Below are positions 7,086-15,168 of a stretch of 64,000 bases of DNA, piece after piece. This DNA comes from Kitasatospora sp. NBC_00240 (GTDB taxonomy: Bacteria > Actinomycetota > Actinomycetes > Streptomycetales > Streptomycetaceae). The notes beneath the pieces are model-generated. The model was not told the DNA's origin, ran no database searches, and was given only the letters and a program-made list of their open reading frames with translations. The translations under genes were made by a program, and so were the position numbers. The stretch's first letter is position 1; each line of letters starts with the position of its first letter. The DNA lies in contig NZ_JAPEMU010000001.1 of assembly GCF_026342405.1 (NCBI RefSeq), positions 3,162,001 through 3,226,000 of the forward strand, read 5' to 3'.

Positions 7086-8558
7086 GTGCGGCAGACCCGG
7101 CGGCACACTCGACGACCGGCCGGCGCGGCCGCTGCGCCCGCACCCGGGGGGCCCGACCTCTCCGCCGTCCACGACGCCGCGACCGGCGGCGAACTCCCCG
7201 CCGACAGCGGCCCCGAGGCCGGCCCGAGGCCCGAGATCGGCGACTCCTGGGCCCGGCTGCGCCGGCTCGGCCTCGACCCCGACCGGGGCGCCGCCACCGT
7301 TCACCTCGGCCCGGCCGAGGTGGAGCACCGCCGTCGCGCCAGCGGGCTGGACGAGGTGATCGGCATCCTGCGCGACTCCCTGCTCGACGCCACCGGGGAC
7401 TGCCCGCTGATCCTCGCCGTCGCCGACGCCGAGGGGCACGTCCTGTGGCACGAGGGCGAGCGGCAGCTGCGCCGGAGCGCCGACCGGATCGGCTTCCTGA
7501 TCGGCGCCCGCTGGGTGGAGGAGAACGTCGGCACCAACGGCATCGGCACCGCGCTGCGCGCCGGCCGGCCGATGCAGGTGCACTCCGCCGAGCACTACCT
7601 GCGCAGCCACCACGCCTGGACCTGCTTCGCCGCCCCGGTGCACGAGCCCCGGACGGGCCGGCTGGCCGGCGTGATCAACATCAGCGCCCCGGCCCAGCAC
7701 GCCCGACCGTACCTGCTCCAGCTGACCATGACCGCCGCCCGGCTGGCGGAGGCCGAGCTGCGGGCCCGCCGGCTGGAGGCACTGCACCAGTTGCGGACGG
7801 TGGCCACCCCGCTGCTCGCCAAGGTGAGCGGACCGGCCCTGGTGGTGGACGACGACGGCTGGACGGCGGCCGCCGCCGGCCTGCCGCCGACCGACCGGCT
7901 GCGGCTGCCCGCCGAGGGGTGGGGTTCGGCCTCCGTCCACTGGCTGCCCTCGCTCGGGGAGTGCGCCGTCGAGCCGCTCGCCGACGGCTGGCTGGTCCGG
8001 CCCCTCCACTCGCCGGGCCGGGCCGCCGCCGGCGACCGGTCCGGGGTCTCCGAGCAGACCGAGGGCGCACGACTGCGACTGGACCTGCGCCGCCCGGACC
8101 GCCCCGAGCTGTCGGTGGAGGGTGCGGCCGGCACCTGGTCGCACGGCCTCAGCCCGCGCCACGCGGAGTTGCTGCTGCTGCTCGCCACCCACCGGGACGG
8201 CCGCAGCGCGGCCCAGCTGGCCGAGGCGCTGTTCGGCGATCCGGCCCGTACCGTGACCGTCCGGGCCGAGCTGTCCCGGCTGCGGCGCTACCTGGGCGGG
8301 CTACTGGTCCACCGGCCGTACCGTTTCGCCCCGACGGTGACGGTCGGCGTGATCGGCCCGGACGATCCGTACGACCTGCTGCCCGGCTCCTCGGCGCCGG
8401 CCGTCCGCCGGCTGCGCTCCCGGCTGGCCGCCGGGACGGTACGGCTGCCGGCCCCGCCGGACGCCGCGCACCCGCCGGCCCTCGCCAGAACGTCGGAGGT
8501 GGCGGTTCACCCGGACGGCGGGCACCCGCCCGTTCTCACGCGCCCCCGGGTCTGCTGA
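7086..8558 (+). CDS. GAF-domain regulator with C-terminal winged-helix
   Basis: The protein has 490 aa. After a disordered N terminus, a GAF sensor domain spans about residues 85-220. It contains the NVGTNGIGTAL motif typical of AcoR-like GAF regulators, and then a LAGVINISAP strand. Residues about 375-445 resemble a small winged helix (GRSAAQLAEALFGDPARTVTVRAELSRLRRYLGG), suitable for DNA binding. There is no sigma-54 AAA domain. Such proteins often sense small aromatic or aldehyde ligands; the ligand is unknown here. GTG 7086 follows GGGGGAGCGG. It stands alone, with 233 bases upstream and a convergent gene downstream. Confidence 0.75.
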   Translation: MRQTRRHTRRPAGAAAAPAPGGPDLSAVHDAATGGELPADSGPEAGPRPEIGDSWARLRRLGLDPDRGAATVHLGPAEVEHRRRASGLDEVIGILRDSLLDATGDCPLILAVADAEGHVLWHEGERQLRRSADRIGFLIGARWVEENVGTNGIGTALRAGRPMQVHSAEHYLRSHHAWTCFAAPVHEPRTGRLAGVINISAPAQHARPYLLQLTMTAARLAEAELRARRLEALHQLRTVATPLLAKVSGPALVVDDDGWTAAAAGLPPTDRLRLPAEGWGSASVHWLPSLGECAVEPLADGWLVRPLHSPGRAAAGDRSGVSEQTEGARLRLDLRRPDRPELSVEGAAGTWSHGLSPRHAELLLLLATHRDGRSAAQLAEALFGDPARTVTVRAELSRLRRYLGGLLVHRPYRFAPTVTVGVIGPDDPYDLLPGSSAPAVRRLRSRLAAGTVRLPAPPDAAHPPALARTSEVAVHPDGGHPPVLTRPRVC

Positions 8559-8681
8559 ACCCGCCGGTCCGCGCGGAGAAATAACCCGGCCTGGTCGCCC
8601 GAACCGTCGACTCCAAGCCCGGCGCGCGCCCGGACGCCGGGGCGTGCAACGGCGCCGTGCGCCGGCCACGGGTCAGCCGAC

Positions 8682-8726
8682 CGCAGCTCAGCCGGTCGCA
8701 GCTCAGCCGGTCGCAGCTCAGCCGGT
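8682..8726. repeat. Three perfect 15-bp tandem repeats
   Basis: CGCAGCTCAGCCGGT occurs three times in a row without change, with a degenerate fourth copy on the left. It sits eight bases after the stop of the SsgA-like gene, between two convergent genes. Confidence 0.8.
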
Positions 8727-8733
8727 CGGCCGG

Positions 8734-9246
8734 TCAGTCGGTGGGGAAGCCCCCGGCGAGCAGCGCGGCCAGCTGGGCGTCCGTCGGGCCGCAGGAGGCC
8801 TCGGCCGCCTCCGACACCTGCGCGTACGTCCGGTCGAGCCAGTCCTGGACCTTGGGCTTGGCGACCTCCAGCAGCGCACTGCCGTGCGGCGACTCCAGCG
8901 CCACGTGCAGCGTCGCCCCGTGGCAGGGGCAGTACGCGGGCCAGAGCTTGACGTCGCCCTGCCCGCTCAGGGTGGTGAGGCCGTCCCGCAGCAGTTCGCG
9001 CGAGAACACCCAGTCCGCCTCGTCCGGCCGGCCGAGGTGGAAGGTCAGCAGTACCTCGTACGGACGCTGCGGGTCGAACCGGAACCGGGTGCTGACTTCT
9101 CCGACTGCTTCGTCGCCGAGCGCGATGCGCATGGTCAGCACCTCCTCCACCGCCGCCGGAGCGGCGGTGGAGCCTTCCTCATCGCCGCCCGTGGGGGTAG
9201 CGGCGAGAGAGGCATCGGAGGGTGCGGGCAGAGGGTCGCGCGGCAT
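8734..9246 (-). CDS. SsgA-family sporulation/cell division protein (SALP)
   Basis: SsgA-like proteins are actinomycete-specific factors that steer septum formation and sporulation-related wall remodelling. This one has 170 aa. The conserved SsgA core runs from about residue 40 to 150, with RFRFDPQRPYEVLLTFHLG, WVFSRELLRDGL and GDVKLWPAYCP in the usual order. It has an extra N-terminal stretch of about 35 disordered residues and a CPCHG insertion. ATG 9246 is preceded by GGAGAG at good spacing, which decides against the longer frame. Which paralogue (SsgA-G) this represents cannot be assigned from sequence inspection. It is transcribed alone. Confidence 0.85.
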   Translation of the reverse strand: MPRDPLPAPSDASLAATPTGGDEEGSTAAPAAVEEVLTMRIALGDEAVGEVSTRFRFDPQRPYEVLLTFHLGRPDEADWVFSRELLRDGLTTLSGQGDVKLWPAYCPCHGATLHVALESPHGSALLEVAKPKVQDWLDRTYAQVSEAAEASCGPTDAQLAALLAGGFPTD

Positions 9247-9354
9247 GACTATCTCTCCGGTACGGCTTGGAATTTCACCAGCGTGCGCCATCCGGCGGGG
9301 TACGGCAAGGGTTGCAAGGAGGTTGCAATAATCGTGTCAGGCCCCGGGCGGATT

Positions 9355-9402
9355 GTCCGACGGTCCGTCAACTGTTCTGCGTACGAGGACGGTCCGTCGG
9401 AC
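9355..9402. promoter_or_regulatory. Long imperfect dyad in the ssgA-like/surface protein divergent region
   Basis: The 318-base region 9247-9564 separates two divergent genes and holds no gene. GTCCGACGGTCCGTC at 9355-9369 pairs with 9388-9402 with a single mismatch across an 18-base loop. Nearby at about 9310-9328, GTTGCAA occurs twice as a direct repeat. Either could be a regulator site; the dyad could also form an RNA hairpin in the leader of the 9565 gene. Confidence 0.45.
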
Positions 9403-9564
9403 GGCCGGGTTCGCGCGCGGTCCGGCGACGATCCCCTCCGCCGCTGGTACTCTCGTGCCTCCGGCCCGCGCGGGCACGGTCGCGAGCCCGTTGCTTCCTC
9501 ACGGGTCCGACCCCGGAACCCGTCGCGGAAAGCGGCGGACGGCACACGGAGGGAAGGGAGTCCG

Positions 9565-11073
9565 GTGGCTCTCCGTAAGGACCCCGAGGCGGCACCTCGC
9601 CCGGACGAGCGGCCTGCGCCGCAGGGCCGGCACAGCCGCCCGAAGCCCTTCGGCGGCCGCCTGCGCCTGCCCACCCTCCGTTTCTCCGGCGCCGCGATGG
9701 CGATGTCCACCGTGGTCGGGCTCAGCATCGCGACCACCTGGCTGCTGAACGAGCAGCAGGCGGTGGGGCGCCGGGCCGGCTTCGCCACGGTCGGTGCCAC
9801 CCCGCCGCCGGCTCCGGGCACCGACGGTGACTCCCGGACCGGCAGTGACGCCGGTCGTTCCCCGGCCTCCGGCGCCGAGCCCTCCGTCCGGGCGATCGGC
9901 CCGGGCATCGGCACGCCCGGCTCGCGCAACGCGGAACGGACCACCCCGCCGCCCCTCGGCAGCCCGGCGCCCACGCCGGCGCCCGCCCCCACGGCCGCGC
10001 CCTCCGCCACGGCGCCCGCCCCCTCCGCGCCGGCTCCCGTGCCGGCGCCGACCGGCAGCCCCGCCCCCGACGGGCTCCGGCCCGAAGGCCCGACGGCCGC
10101 GGAGTGCCTGCTGCAGGCCACTGCGAGCCCCGTACCGGTCGGCCCCCAGTTCGGACCGACCGGCAGCGGATCGCGCCCGTTCGGACCGTCCCTGACCCCG
10201 TCGCCGCTCGCCGCACCACCGGCCATGACGCAGTCCGCCGCGCGGCCCGCCCCGCCGCAGCCGCTCACACCCCCGCCCGGGGCCCCCGTGCCCGGGATCG
10301 GCGCCCCGTCGACCGGGCCGTCCGCCGCCCGGCCGTCCGCGGCGATGCCCTTCCCCGTGCCGGTGCCCGCCCGCCCGGACGCTCCGGGTGCGCCCACCGG
10401 CCGGCCCGGGCCCACCGGTCCGGGTACCCCTTCGACGACCACGCCGGCCCAGGGCGCAGCCCGCCCGCACGCGGCCGGAAAGAACCCGGTCGGCCAGCAC
10501 CCGGCGACCCAGAACCCGGCCGGCCGGTACCCGGTCGGTCCGCACGCGGCCGACCGTTACCCCGCCGGGCAGTTCCCTGCCGACCAGCACCCCGCGAGCC
10601 AGGAGGCCGCTCCCGACCTCGCGCTCACCGGCGCGGCCAGCGTCCGTTCGCTCGGCCAGGACGGCACCCGCCACCTGCTCGGGCTGACCGTGAGCGAGCC
10701 GCTGACGGCGCTCCAGGCCGAGTTCCGGCTCGGTCCGGCCGAGGTCGTGCACGGCACCACGGCGTGGACCAACCTGGCCGGTGCGGTGATGACCACCTCC
10801 CAGGAGCACGGCGCCCGGGTCTACCGGTTCGCCTCCCCCGTGGGGGCGGACGTCCCGCCCGGCGAGTACACCTTCGGGGTGCGGGGCGTGCTGCCCGCCG
10901 CCGGACCGGGCAAGGCCCCCGCGGAGACCTGGACGGCCTCCGCCTTCGGCATCCTGGACCCGCGCGCGGTGGCCGCCATCGGCGCCTTCGAGGCCCTGCC
11001 GGCCGCCGGGCCGCTCGCGCCCGGCACGCCCGCGGTGCCCGCCGCCCACCCGGCACTCACCCCCGGGCGCTGA
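9565..11073 (+). CDS. Proline-rich, membrane-anchored surface protein of unknown function
   Basis: The product has 502 aa from GTG 9565 (GGGAAGGGAG upstream). A cytoplasmic basic N terminus precedes one hydrophobic segment at about residues 40-62, consistent with a type II anchor. Residues 70-345 are Pro/Ala/Gly-rich. They end in a tyrosine-rich degenerate repeat (RYPVGPHAADRYPAGQFP) that looks wall-spanning. The last 150 residues form a compact beta-rich domain (VRSLGQDGTRHLLGLTVSEPL and following) of no family I recognise. A role at the cell wall is inferred from architecture only. Confidence 0.65.
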   Translation: MALRKDPEAAPRPDERPAPQGRHSRPKPFGGRLRLPTLRFSGAAMAMSTVVGLSIATTWLLNEQQAVGRRAGFATVGATPPPAPGTDGDSRTGSDAGRSPASGAEPSVRAIGPGIGTPGSRNAERTTPPPLGSPAPTPAPAPTAAPSATAPAPSAPAPVPAPTGSPAPDGLRPEGPTAAECLLQATASPVPVGPQFGPTGSGSRPFGPSLTPSPLAAPPAMTQSAARPAPPQPLTPPPGAPVPGIGAPSTGPSAARPSAAMPFPVPVPARPDAPGAPTGRPGPTGPGTPSTTTPAQGAARPHAAGKNPVGQHPATQNPAGRYPVGPHAADRYPAGQFPADQHPASQEAAPDLALTGAASVRSLGQDGTRHLLGLTVSEPLTALQAEFRLGPAEVVHGTTAWTNLAGAVMTTSQEHGARVYRFASPVGADVPPGEYTFGVRGVLPAAGPGKAPAETWTASAFGILDPRAVAAIGAFEALPAAGPLAPGTPAVPAAHPALTPGR

Positions 11074-11335
11074 CCCCGCCTCAACCACCGTGCCGCGCGG
11101 GCCGGCAGGCCGGCCGCGGGCACCTCCGCGGGGCGGCCCGCCAGCCTTTCCCGTACGTCTTCGGGTACCCGGTCGCGGGCGCGGTCACCGGGCCCGGCGG
11201 CGGCGTGTCGTCCGGTCCGACGATCCGACAGAACCCGGCCCGTCGGCCGGTCACTTTGCCACACGCGTTCGTTACTGTGGATCCCGTCGGCGCGTCGGCC
11301 GCGCCGGCCTCCCAAACGCATCCCAGGAGGATCCC

Positions 11336-12547
11336 GTGACCACGGTCCTGACCCAAGGCGGCAACGCCCCGCTGACCGCCGCGCGGGTGACCGTCGAGGT
11401 GACCGCGCCCAAGGCGCTGGACGTCTCGGGTCTGCTGCTGACCGACGCCGGGAAGGTCCGCTCGGACGCGGACTTCGTCTTCTTCAACGCCCCGAACGGC
11501 CCGGGGGTGTCGCACAGACCCGCGAGCGGCGGCGTGGCGGACGCCATCACCATCGACACCCGAGCGGTCCCGGCCGGCATCACCAAGATCGTGGTGACGG
11601 CCAGCCCGGACGAGGCCGGCACGACCTTCGCCGGCATCGAGCCGACCGCGACCGTGCGGGACGCCGACACCGGCGCCGTACTGGTCACCTTCACCCCGCC
11701 GCGGCTGGACCGCGAGACCGCACTGGTCGTGGTCGAGGTCTACCAGCGCGGCGGCGCCTGGAAGGTCCGGGCCGTCGGCCAGGGCTACGCCAACGGCCTG
11801 GCGGGCATCGCCACCGACTTCGGGGTCTCGGTCGAGGACGAGCCGGCGCCGGCCGCCCAGGCCGCCCAGACCCCGCCGCCGCCCGCGCACGCGCCCGCCA
11901 CGCAGGCTCCGCCGATGCCGATCACGCCCCCGGCCGCGCCCCCGGCGCCGGCCACCGCGCCGTCCTTCACCAAGGTCACCCTGGACAAGGGCCGGGTGAA
12001 CCTGGTCAAGGGCGGTTCGGTCTCGCTGGAGAAGAACGGCAAGCCGTTCCTGTCCTCGGTCCGGATGGGCCTGGGCTGGGAGCCCGCCCGGGGCGGGCGC
12101 AACGTCGACCTGGACGCCTCGTGCATCGCCTTCGACGCCCAGCGGAACAAGATCGAGACCGCCTGGTTCATGAAGCTGTCGATCTTCAACGGCGCGATCG
12201 CGCACTCCGGTGACAACCTCACCGGCGAGGGCAGCGGCGACGACGAGTCGATCACCGTCCACCTGGACGGGCTGCCGCCCGAGGCGGTCGGCCTGGTCTT
12301 CGTGGTCAACTCCTTCTCCGGCCAGAAGTTCACCGACGTGAAGAACGCCTACTGCCGGCTGCTGGACGCCGGCAGCGGCCAGGTGCTGGTGCGGTTCGAC
12401 CTGACCAGCTCGGAGCCGCACACCGGCGTGGTGATGTGCAAGCTGGTCCGCCAGTTCTCCGGCGAGTGGGTGATGACGGCGATCGGCGAGTACGTGGACG
12501 CCAAGACCGCCCGCGCCATGGTCAAGCCCGCCTCCGCGATGCTCTGA
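11336..12547 (+). CDS. TerD-family protein with two TerD domains
   Basis: The product has 403 aa. The start at GTG 11336 follows a perfect AGGAGG. Domain one (about residues 1-180) is a TerD/TerA-like module with DFVFFNAPNGPG and DEAGTTFAGIEPTATVRD. A Pro/Ala linker of about 40 residues follows. Domain two (about 220-403) is a more canonical TerD module with VDLDASCIAFD, the acidic Ca-binding GDNLTGEGSGDDESI loop and FVVNSFSGQKF. TerD proteins bind calcium and occur in tellurite-resistance or stress modules whose molecular role is still debated. No other ter genes lie in the window, so this is an orphan copy. Confidence 0.9.
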   Translation: MTTVLTQGGNAPLTAARVTVEVTAPKALDVSGLLLTDAGKVRSDADFVFFNAPNGPGVSHRPASGGVADAITIDTRAVPAGITKIVVTASPDEAGTTFAGIEPTATVRDADTGAVLVTFTPPRLDRETALVVVEVYQRGGAWKVRAVGQGYANGLAGIATDFGVSVEDEPAPAAQAAQTPPPPAHAPATQAPPMPITPPAAPPAPATAPSFTKVTLDKGRVNLVKGGSVSLEKNGKPFLSSVRMGLGWEPARGGRNVDLDASCIAFDAQRNKIETAWFMKLSIFNGAIAHSGDNLTGEGSGDDESITVHLDGLPPEAVGLVFVVNSFSGQKFTDVKNAYCRLLDAGSGQVLVRFDLTSSEPHTGVVMCKLVRQFSGEWVMTAIGEYVDAKTARAMVKPASAML

Positions 12548-12553
12548 ACCACC

Positions 12554-12597
12554 CGGTGCCCGGTGCCCCGCCCGAGGCGGCGGGGCACCGGGCACCG
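12554..12597 (+). terminator. Perfect 19-bp hairpin after the TerD gene
   Basis: The arms at 12554-12572 and 12579-12597 pair without mismatch around a six-base loop, seven bases after the stop codon. It is a strong GC-only terminator candidate. Confidence 0.8.
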
Positions 12598-12637
12598 TCG
12601 CGTCCGGGCCGCCCTCTCCGGGCACTTGACCGGGCGG

Positions 12638-12668
12638 TTCGAGGTTGAGCCGTCCGGCCGACTAGAAT
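12638..12668 (+). promoter_or_regulatory. Candidate vegetative promoter for prfC
   Basis: TAGAAT at 12663-12668 is a good principal-sigma -10 box. TTCGAG at 12638-12643 is a weak -35 with a 19-base spacer. The leader to the prfC start would be about 90 bases. Confidence 0.4.
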
Positions 12669-12763
12669 CACCCCTTGAGCCTGCGGACCAGAGGCCCGGC
12701 TCAGCAGGTGCGGAGAGGCGTCCACCCGGCCTGATGCCGTCCCCGCACCCGAGGAAAAGTCAC

Positions 12764-14377
12764 GTGAGCAACGAGCAGTCCGTCCCGGTCGTCCAGATCG
12801 TCAACGAGGCCGGGCGCCGGCGTACCTTCGCCGTCATCAGCCACCCCGACGCGGGCAAGTCCACCACCACCGAGGCGCTCGCCCTGCACGCCCGGGCGAT
12901 CACCTCGGCCGGCGCGGTGCACGGCCAGGGCGCCCGCAAGGGCGTGACCAGCGACTGGATGGAGCTGGAGCGCGAGCGCGGCATCTCGGTCACCTCGGCC
13001 GCCCTGCAGTTCGGCTACCGCGGGCACGTGATGAACCTGGTCGACACCCCCGGCCACGCCGACTTCTCCGAGGACACCTACCGGGTGCTGGCGGCCGTCG
13101 ACTGCGCGATCATGCTGGTCGACGCGGCCAAGGGCCTGGAGGAGCAGACCCGCAAGCTGTTCGCGGTCTGCCGCCACCGCGGCGTCCCGGTGATCACCTT
13201 CATCAACAAGTGGGACCGCCGCGGCCGCGAGGCGCTCACCCTGCTGGAGGACATCGAGACCCACCTGGGCATCACCCCGGTGCCGGTGGTCTGGCCGGTC
13301 GGCGGCGCGGGTGACCTGCGCGGACTCGTCCGGGCCTCGGACACCGAGCAGATGCTGCGCTACACCAAGGTGCCCGGCGGAACGCACGCCGCCCTGGAGG
13401 AGGTGCTCACCGCCGAGGAGGCGACCGAGCGCGAGGGCGAGGTCTGGGAGACCGCGCTGGAGGAGCTGGAGCTGGTGCTCTCCTCCGGCCCCGAGTACGA
13501 CCAGGAGGCCTTCGAGGCCGGCAAGATCAGCCCGGTCTTCTTCGGCTCCGCCCTGAGCAACATCGGCGTGAAGCTCCTGCTGGACGCGGTCGTCGACCTC
13601 GCCCCCTCCCCCGCCTCGCGTCCGCTGGCCAAGGGCGGCAGCCGCGAGGTCACCGAGGACTTCTCGGGTCTGGTCTTCAAGATCCAGGCGAACATGGACC
13701 CGGCGCACCGCGACCGGATGGCCTTCGTCCGGGTCTGCTCCGGCGTCTTCGAGCGCGGCATGAACGTCACCCGGGCGGCCAGCGGCCGGTCCTTCGCCAC
13801 CAAGTACGCGCAGACCGTCTTCGGCGCCGAGCGGACCGTGGTCGACACCGCCTACCCCGGTGACGTGGTGGGTCTGATCAACGCCAGCGCGCTGCGGGTG
13901 GGCGACACCCTGTACAGCGGCAAGAAGGCCGAGTTCCCGCCGCTGCCGGCCTTCGCCCCGGAGTACTTCGCGGTGGCCCGGCCGAAGGACATCAGCCGCT
14001 CCAAGCAGTTCCGCAAGGGTGTCTCCCAGCTGGACGAGGAGGGCGTGGTCCAGGTGCTGGTCTCGGACCGCCGCGGCGACCAGGCCCCGGTGATGGCAGC
14101 CGTCGGCCCGATGCAGTTCGACGTGGTGCTGCACCGGATGGAGCACGAGTTCTCCTCCCCGATCACCCTCGACCGGCTCTCCTACAAGCTGGCCCGGGTC
14201 ACCGACGCCGACGGCGCGGCGGAGCTGGCCAAGGCCCGGCTGACCGACGCCGAGGTGCTGATCCGCCGCTCGGACAACGCCCTGCTGGCCCTGTTCGCCG
14301 ACAAGTGGCACCTGAGCGCCTTCCAGCGCGCCAAGCCGGACATCCTGCTGCAGCCGCTGATCGCCACGGCCGACTAG
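12764..14377 (+). CDS. prfC: Peptide chain release factor 3
   Basis: RF3 is a translational GTPase that recycles RF1/RF2 from the ribosome after peptide release. The 537-aa product is of family length. It has the P-loop SHPDAGKSTTTE near residues 23-34, the switch region RERGISVTSA (about 65), DTPGHADFSEDTYR (about 88) and FINKWDR (about 147). A long C-terminal part carries the conserved QFDVVLHRMEHEF segment. GTG 12764 is preceded by GAGGA. It is monocistronic between two strong hairpins. Confidence 0.97.
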   Translation: MSNEQSVPVVQIVNEAGRRRTFAVISHPDAGKSTTTEALALHARAITSAGAVHGQGARKGVTSDWMELERERGISVTSAALQFGYRGHVMNLVDTPGHADFSEDTYRVLAAVDCAIMLVDAAKGLEEQTRKLFAVCRHRGVPVITFINKWDRRGREALTLLEDIETHLGITPVPVVWPVGGAGDLRGLVRASDTEQMLRYTKVPGGTHAALEEVLTAEEATEREGEVWETALEELELVLSSGPEYDQEAFEAGKISPVFFGSALSNIGVKLLLDAVVDLAPSPASRPLAKGGSREVTEDFSGLVFKIQANMDPAHRDRMAFVRVCSGVFERGMNVTRAASGRSFATKYAQTVFGAERTVVDTAYPGDVVGLINASALRVGDTLYSGKKAEFPPLPAFAPEYFAVARPKDISRSKQFRKGVSQLDEEGVVQVLVSDRRGDQAPVMAAVGPMQFDVVLHRMEHEFSSPITLDRLSYKLARVTDADGAAELAKARLTDAEVLIRRSDNALLALFADKWHLSAFQRAKPDILLQPLIATAD

Positions 14378-14416
14378 GTCGGTCCGGGCCCGGCGCCCGG
14401 CACGCCGCGTACGCTC

Positions 14417-14452
14417 CGATCGCCCCCGTCCGGTTGCGGACGGGGGCGATCG
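14417..14452 (+). terminator. Perfect 16-bp hairpin after prfC
   Basis: The arms at 14417-14432 and 14437-14452 (CGATCGCCCCCGTCCG and complement) enclose a GTTG loop, 39 bases after the prfC stop. Confidence 0.8.
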
Positions 14453-14543
14453 CGTGCGGGCCCGGAGCCCGCCGGGGTCGTCCCGTCGATGTCCATCGGG
14501 GTGTCGTGACGGAAATCGGCCGGCGATGGATAGCATCTCCGCA

Positions 14544-14927
14544 TCAGTGCCGTGGCCCCGAAGCGCCCCGCGTCCGGGTCGCCGGTCGGGTTCGGCATCC
14601 GGCGAACAGCTGCTCCGCGTCGGCCGCGTCGAGCGGGACGTCGGACAGCAGGGATTCCGTCCGGACCTGACCGGTGGCGCTGTGCCGGCGCCGGCAGTGC
14701 AGCAGCCCGGCGGCGGTGAGCTGACGGCGTGCCCGGTCCGCGGTGATCCGGCCGCCGGAGAGGCCGGCCGCCAGCTCGGTGACGGTGGTCGCCCTGGCCC
14801 GTGCGGGCGGCAGCGACAGGCCGCGGACGAGCAGCCGGAACGCGGCGTCAGACAGACTGTCGTCCCACACATGCGTGTTGGCGATCTGGGTGAAGGCGCG
14901 CGAAGGCGCGACAACATGCCCGAGCAT
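14544..14927 (-). CDS. Short helix-turn-helix protein, possibly truncated
   Basis: The 127-aa product begins MLGHVVAPSRAFTQIANTHVWDD and continues with LSDAAFRLLVRGLSLPP and a TVTELAAGLSGGRITADRARRQLTAAGLL helix-turn-helix. This resembles the N-terminal winged-helix domain of a Streptomyces family of replication-initiator-like DNA-binding proteins that are usually about twice as long. The C terminus here ends soon after the wing (ESLLSDVPLDAADAEQLF), so it may be a shortened copy. The start at ATG 14927 has AGGA nine bases upstream; the longer frame to 15038 is unlikely. No neighbour gives a functional clue. Confidence 0.55.
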   Translation of the reverse strand: MLGHVVAPSRAFTQIANTHVWDDSLSDAAFRLLVRGLSLPPARARATTVTELAAGLSGGRITADRARRQLTAAGLLHCRRRHSATGQVRTESLLSDVPLDAADAEQLFAGCRTRPATRTRGASGPRH

Positions 14928-15168
14928 CCTCGGTGGTCCTTGTCCACTCGGCGGGTGAAGAGCTCGGCCGGGGGCGTCAACACCCGCCCGGGCCGCCCCT
15001 TTTCCGGCAGGGGCGCCCCGCTTCGGCGGCCACGCCACACCGCCGACGAACCATCAGAAGAACGTTACGCATTCATGTGACTACTTCGAGCAATGGTCGG
15101 ATGGGCGGCGAAGGCCGCCCACGCATCGGTGCGCGGACGGCCTCGGGCCGACAACCAGGCGGGTCAGG

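Noticed and set aside
14454..15080. Plus-strand frame of 208 codons opposite the small helix-turn-helix gene
   Set aside because: Arg/Ser/Pro low-complexity shadow; the minus strand carries a recognisable helix-turn-helix.
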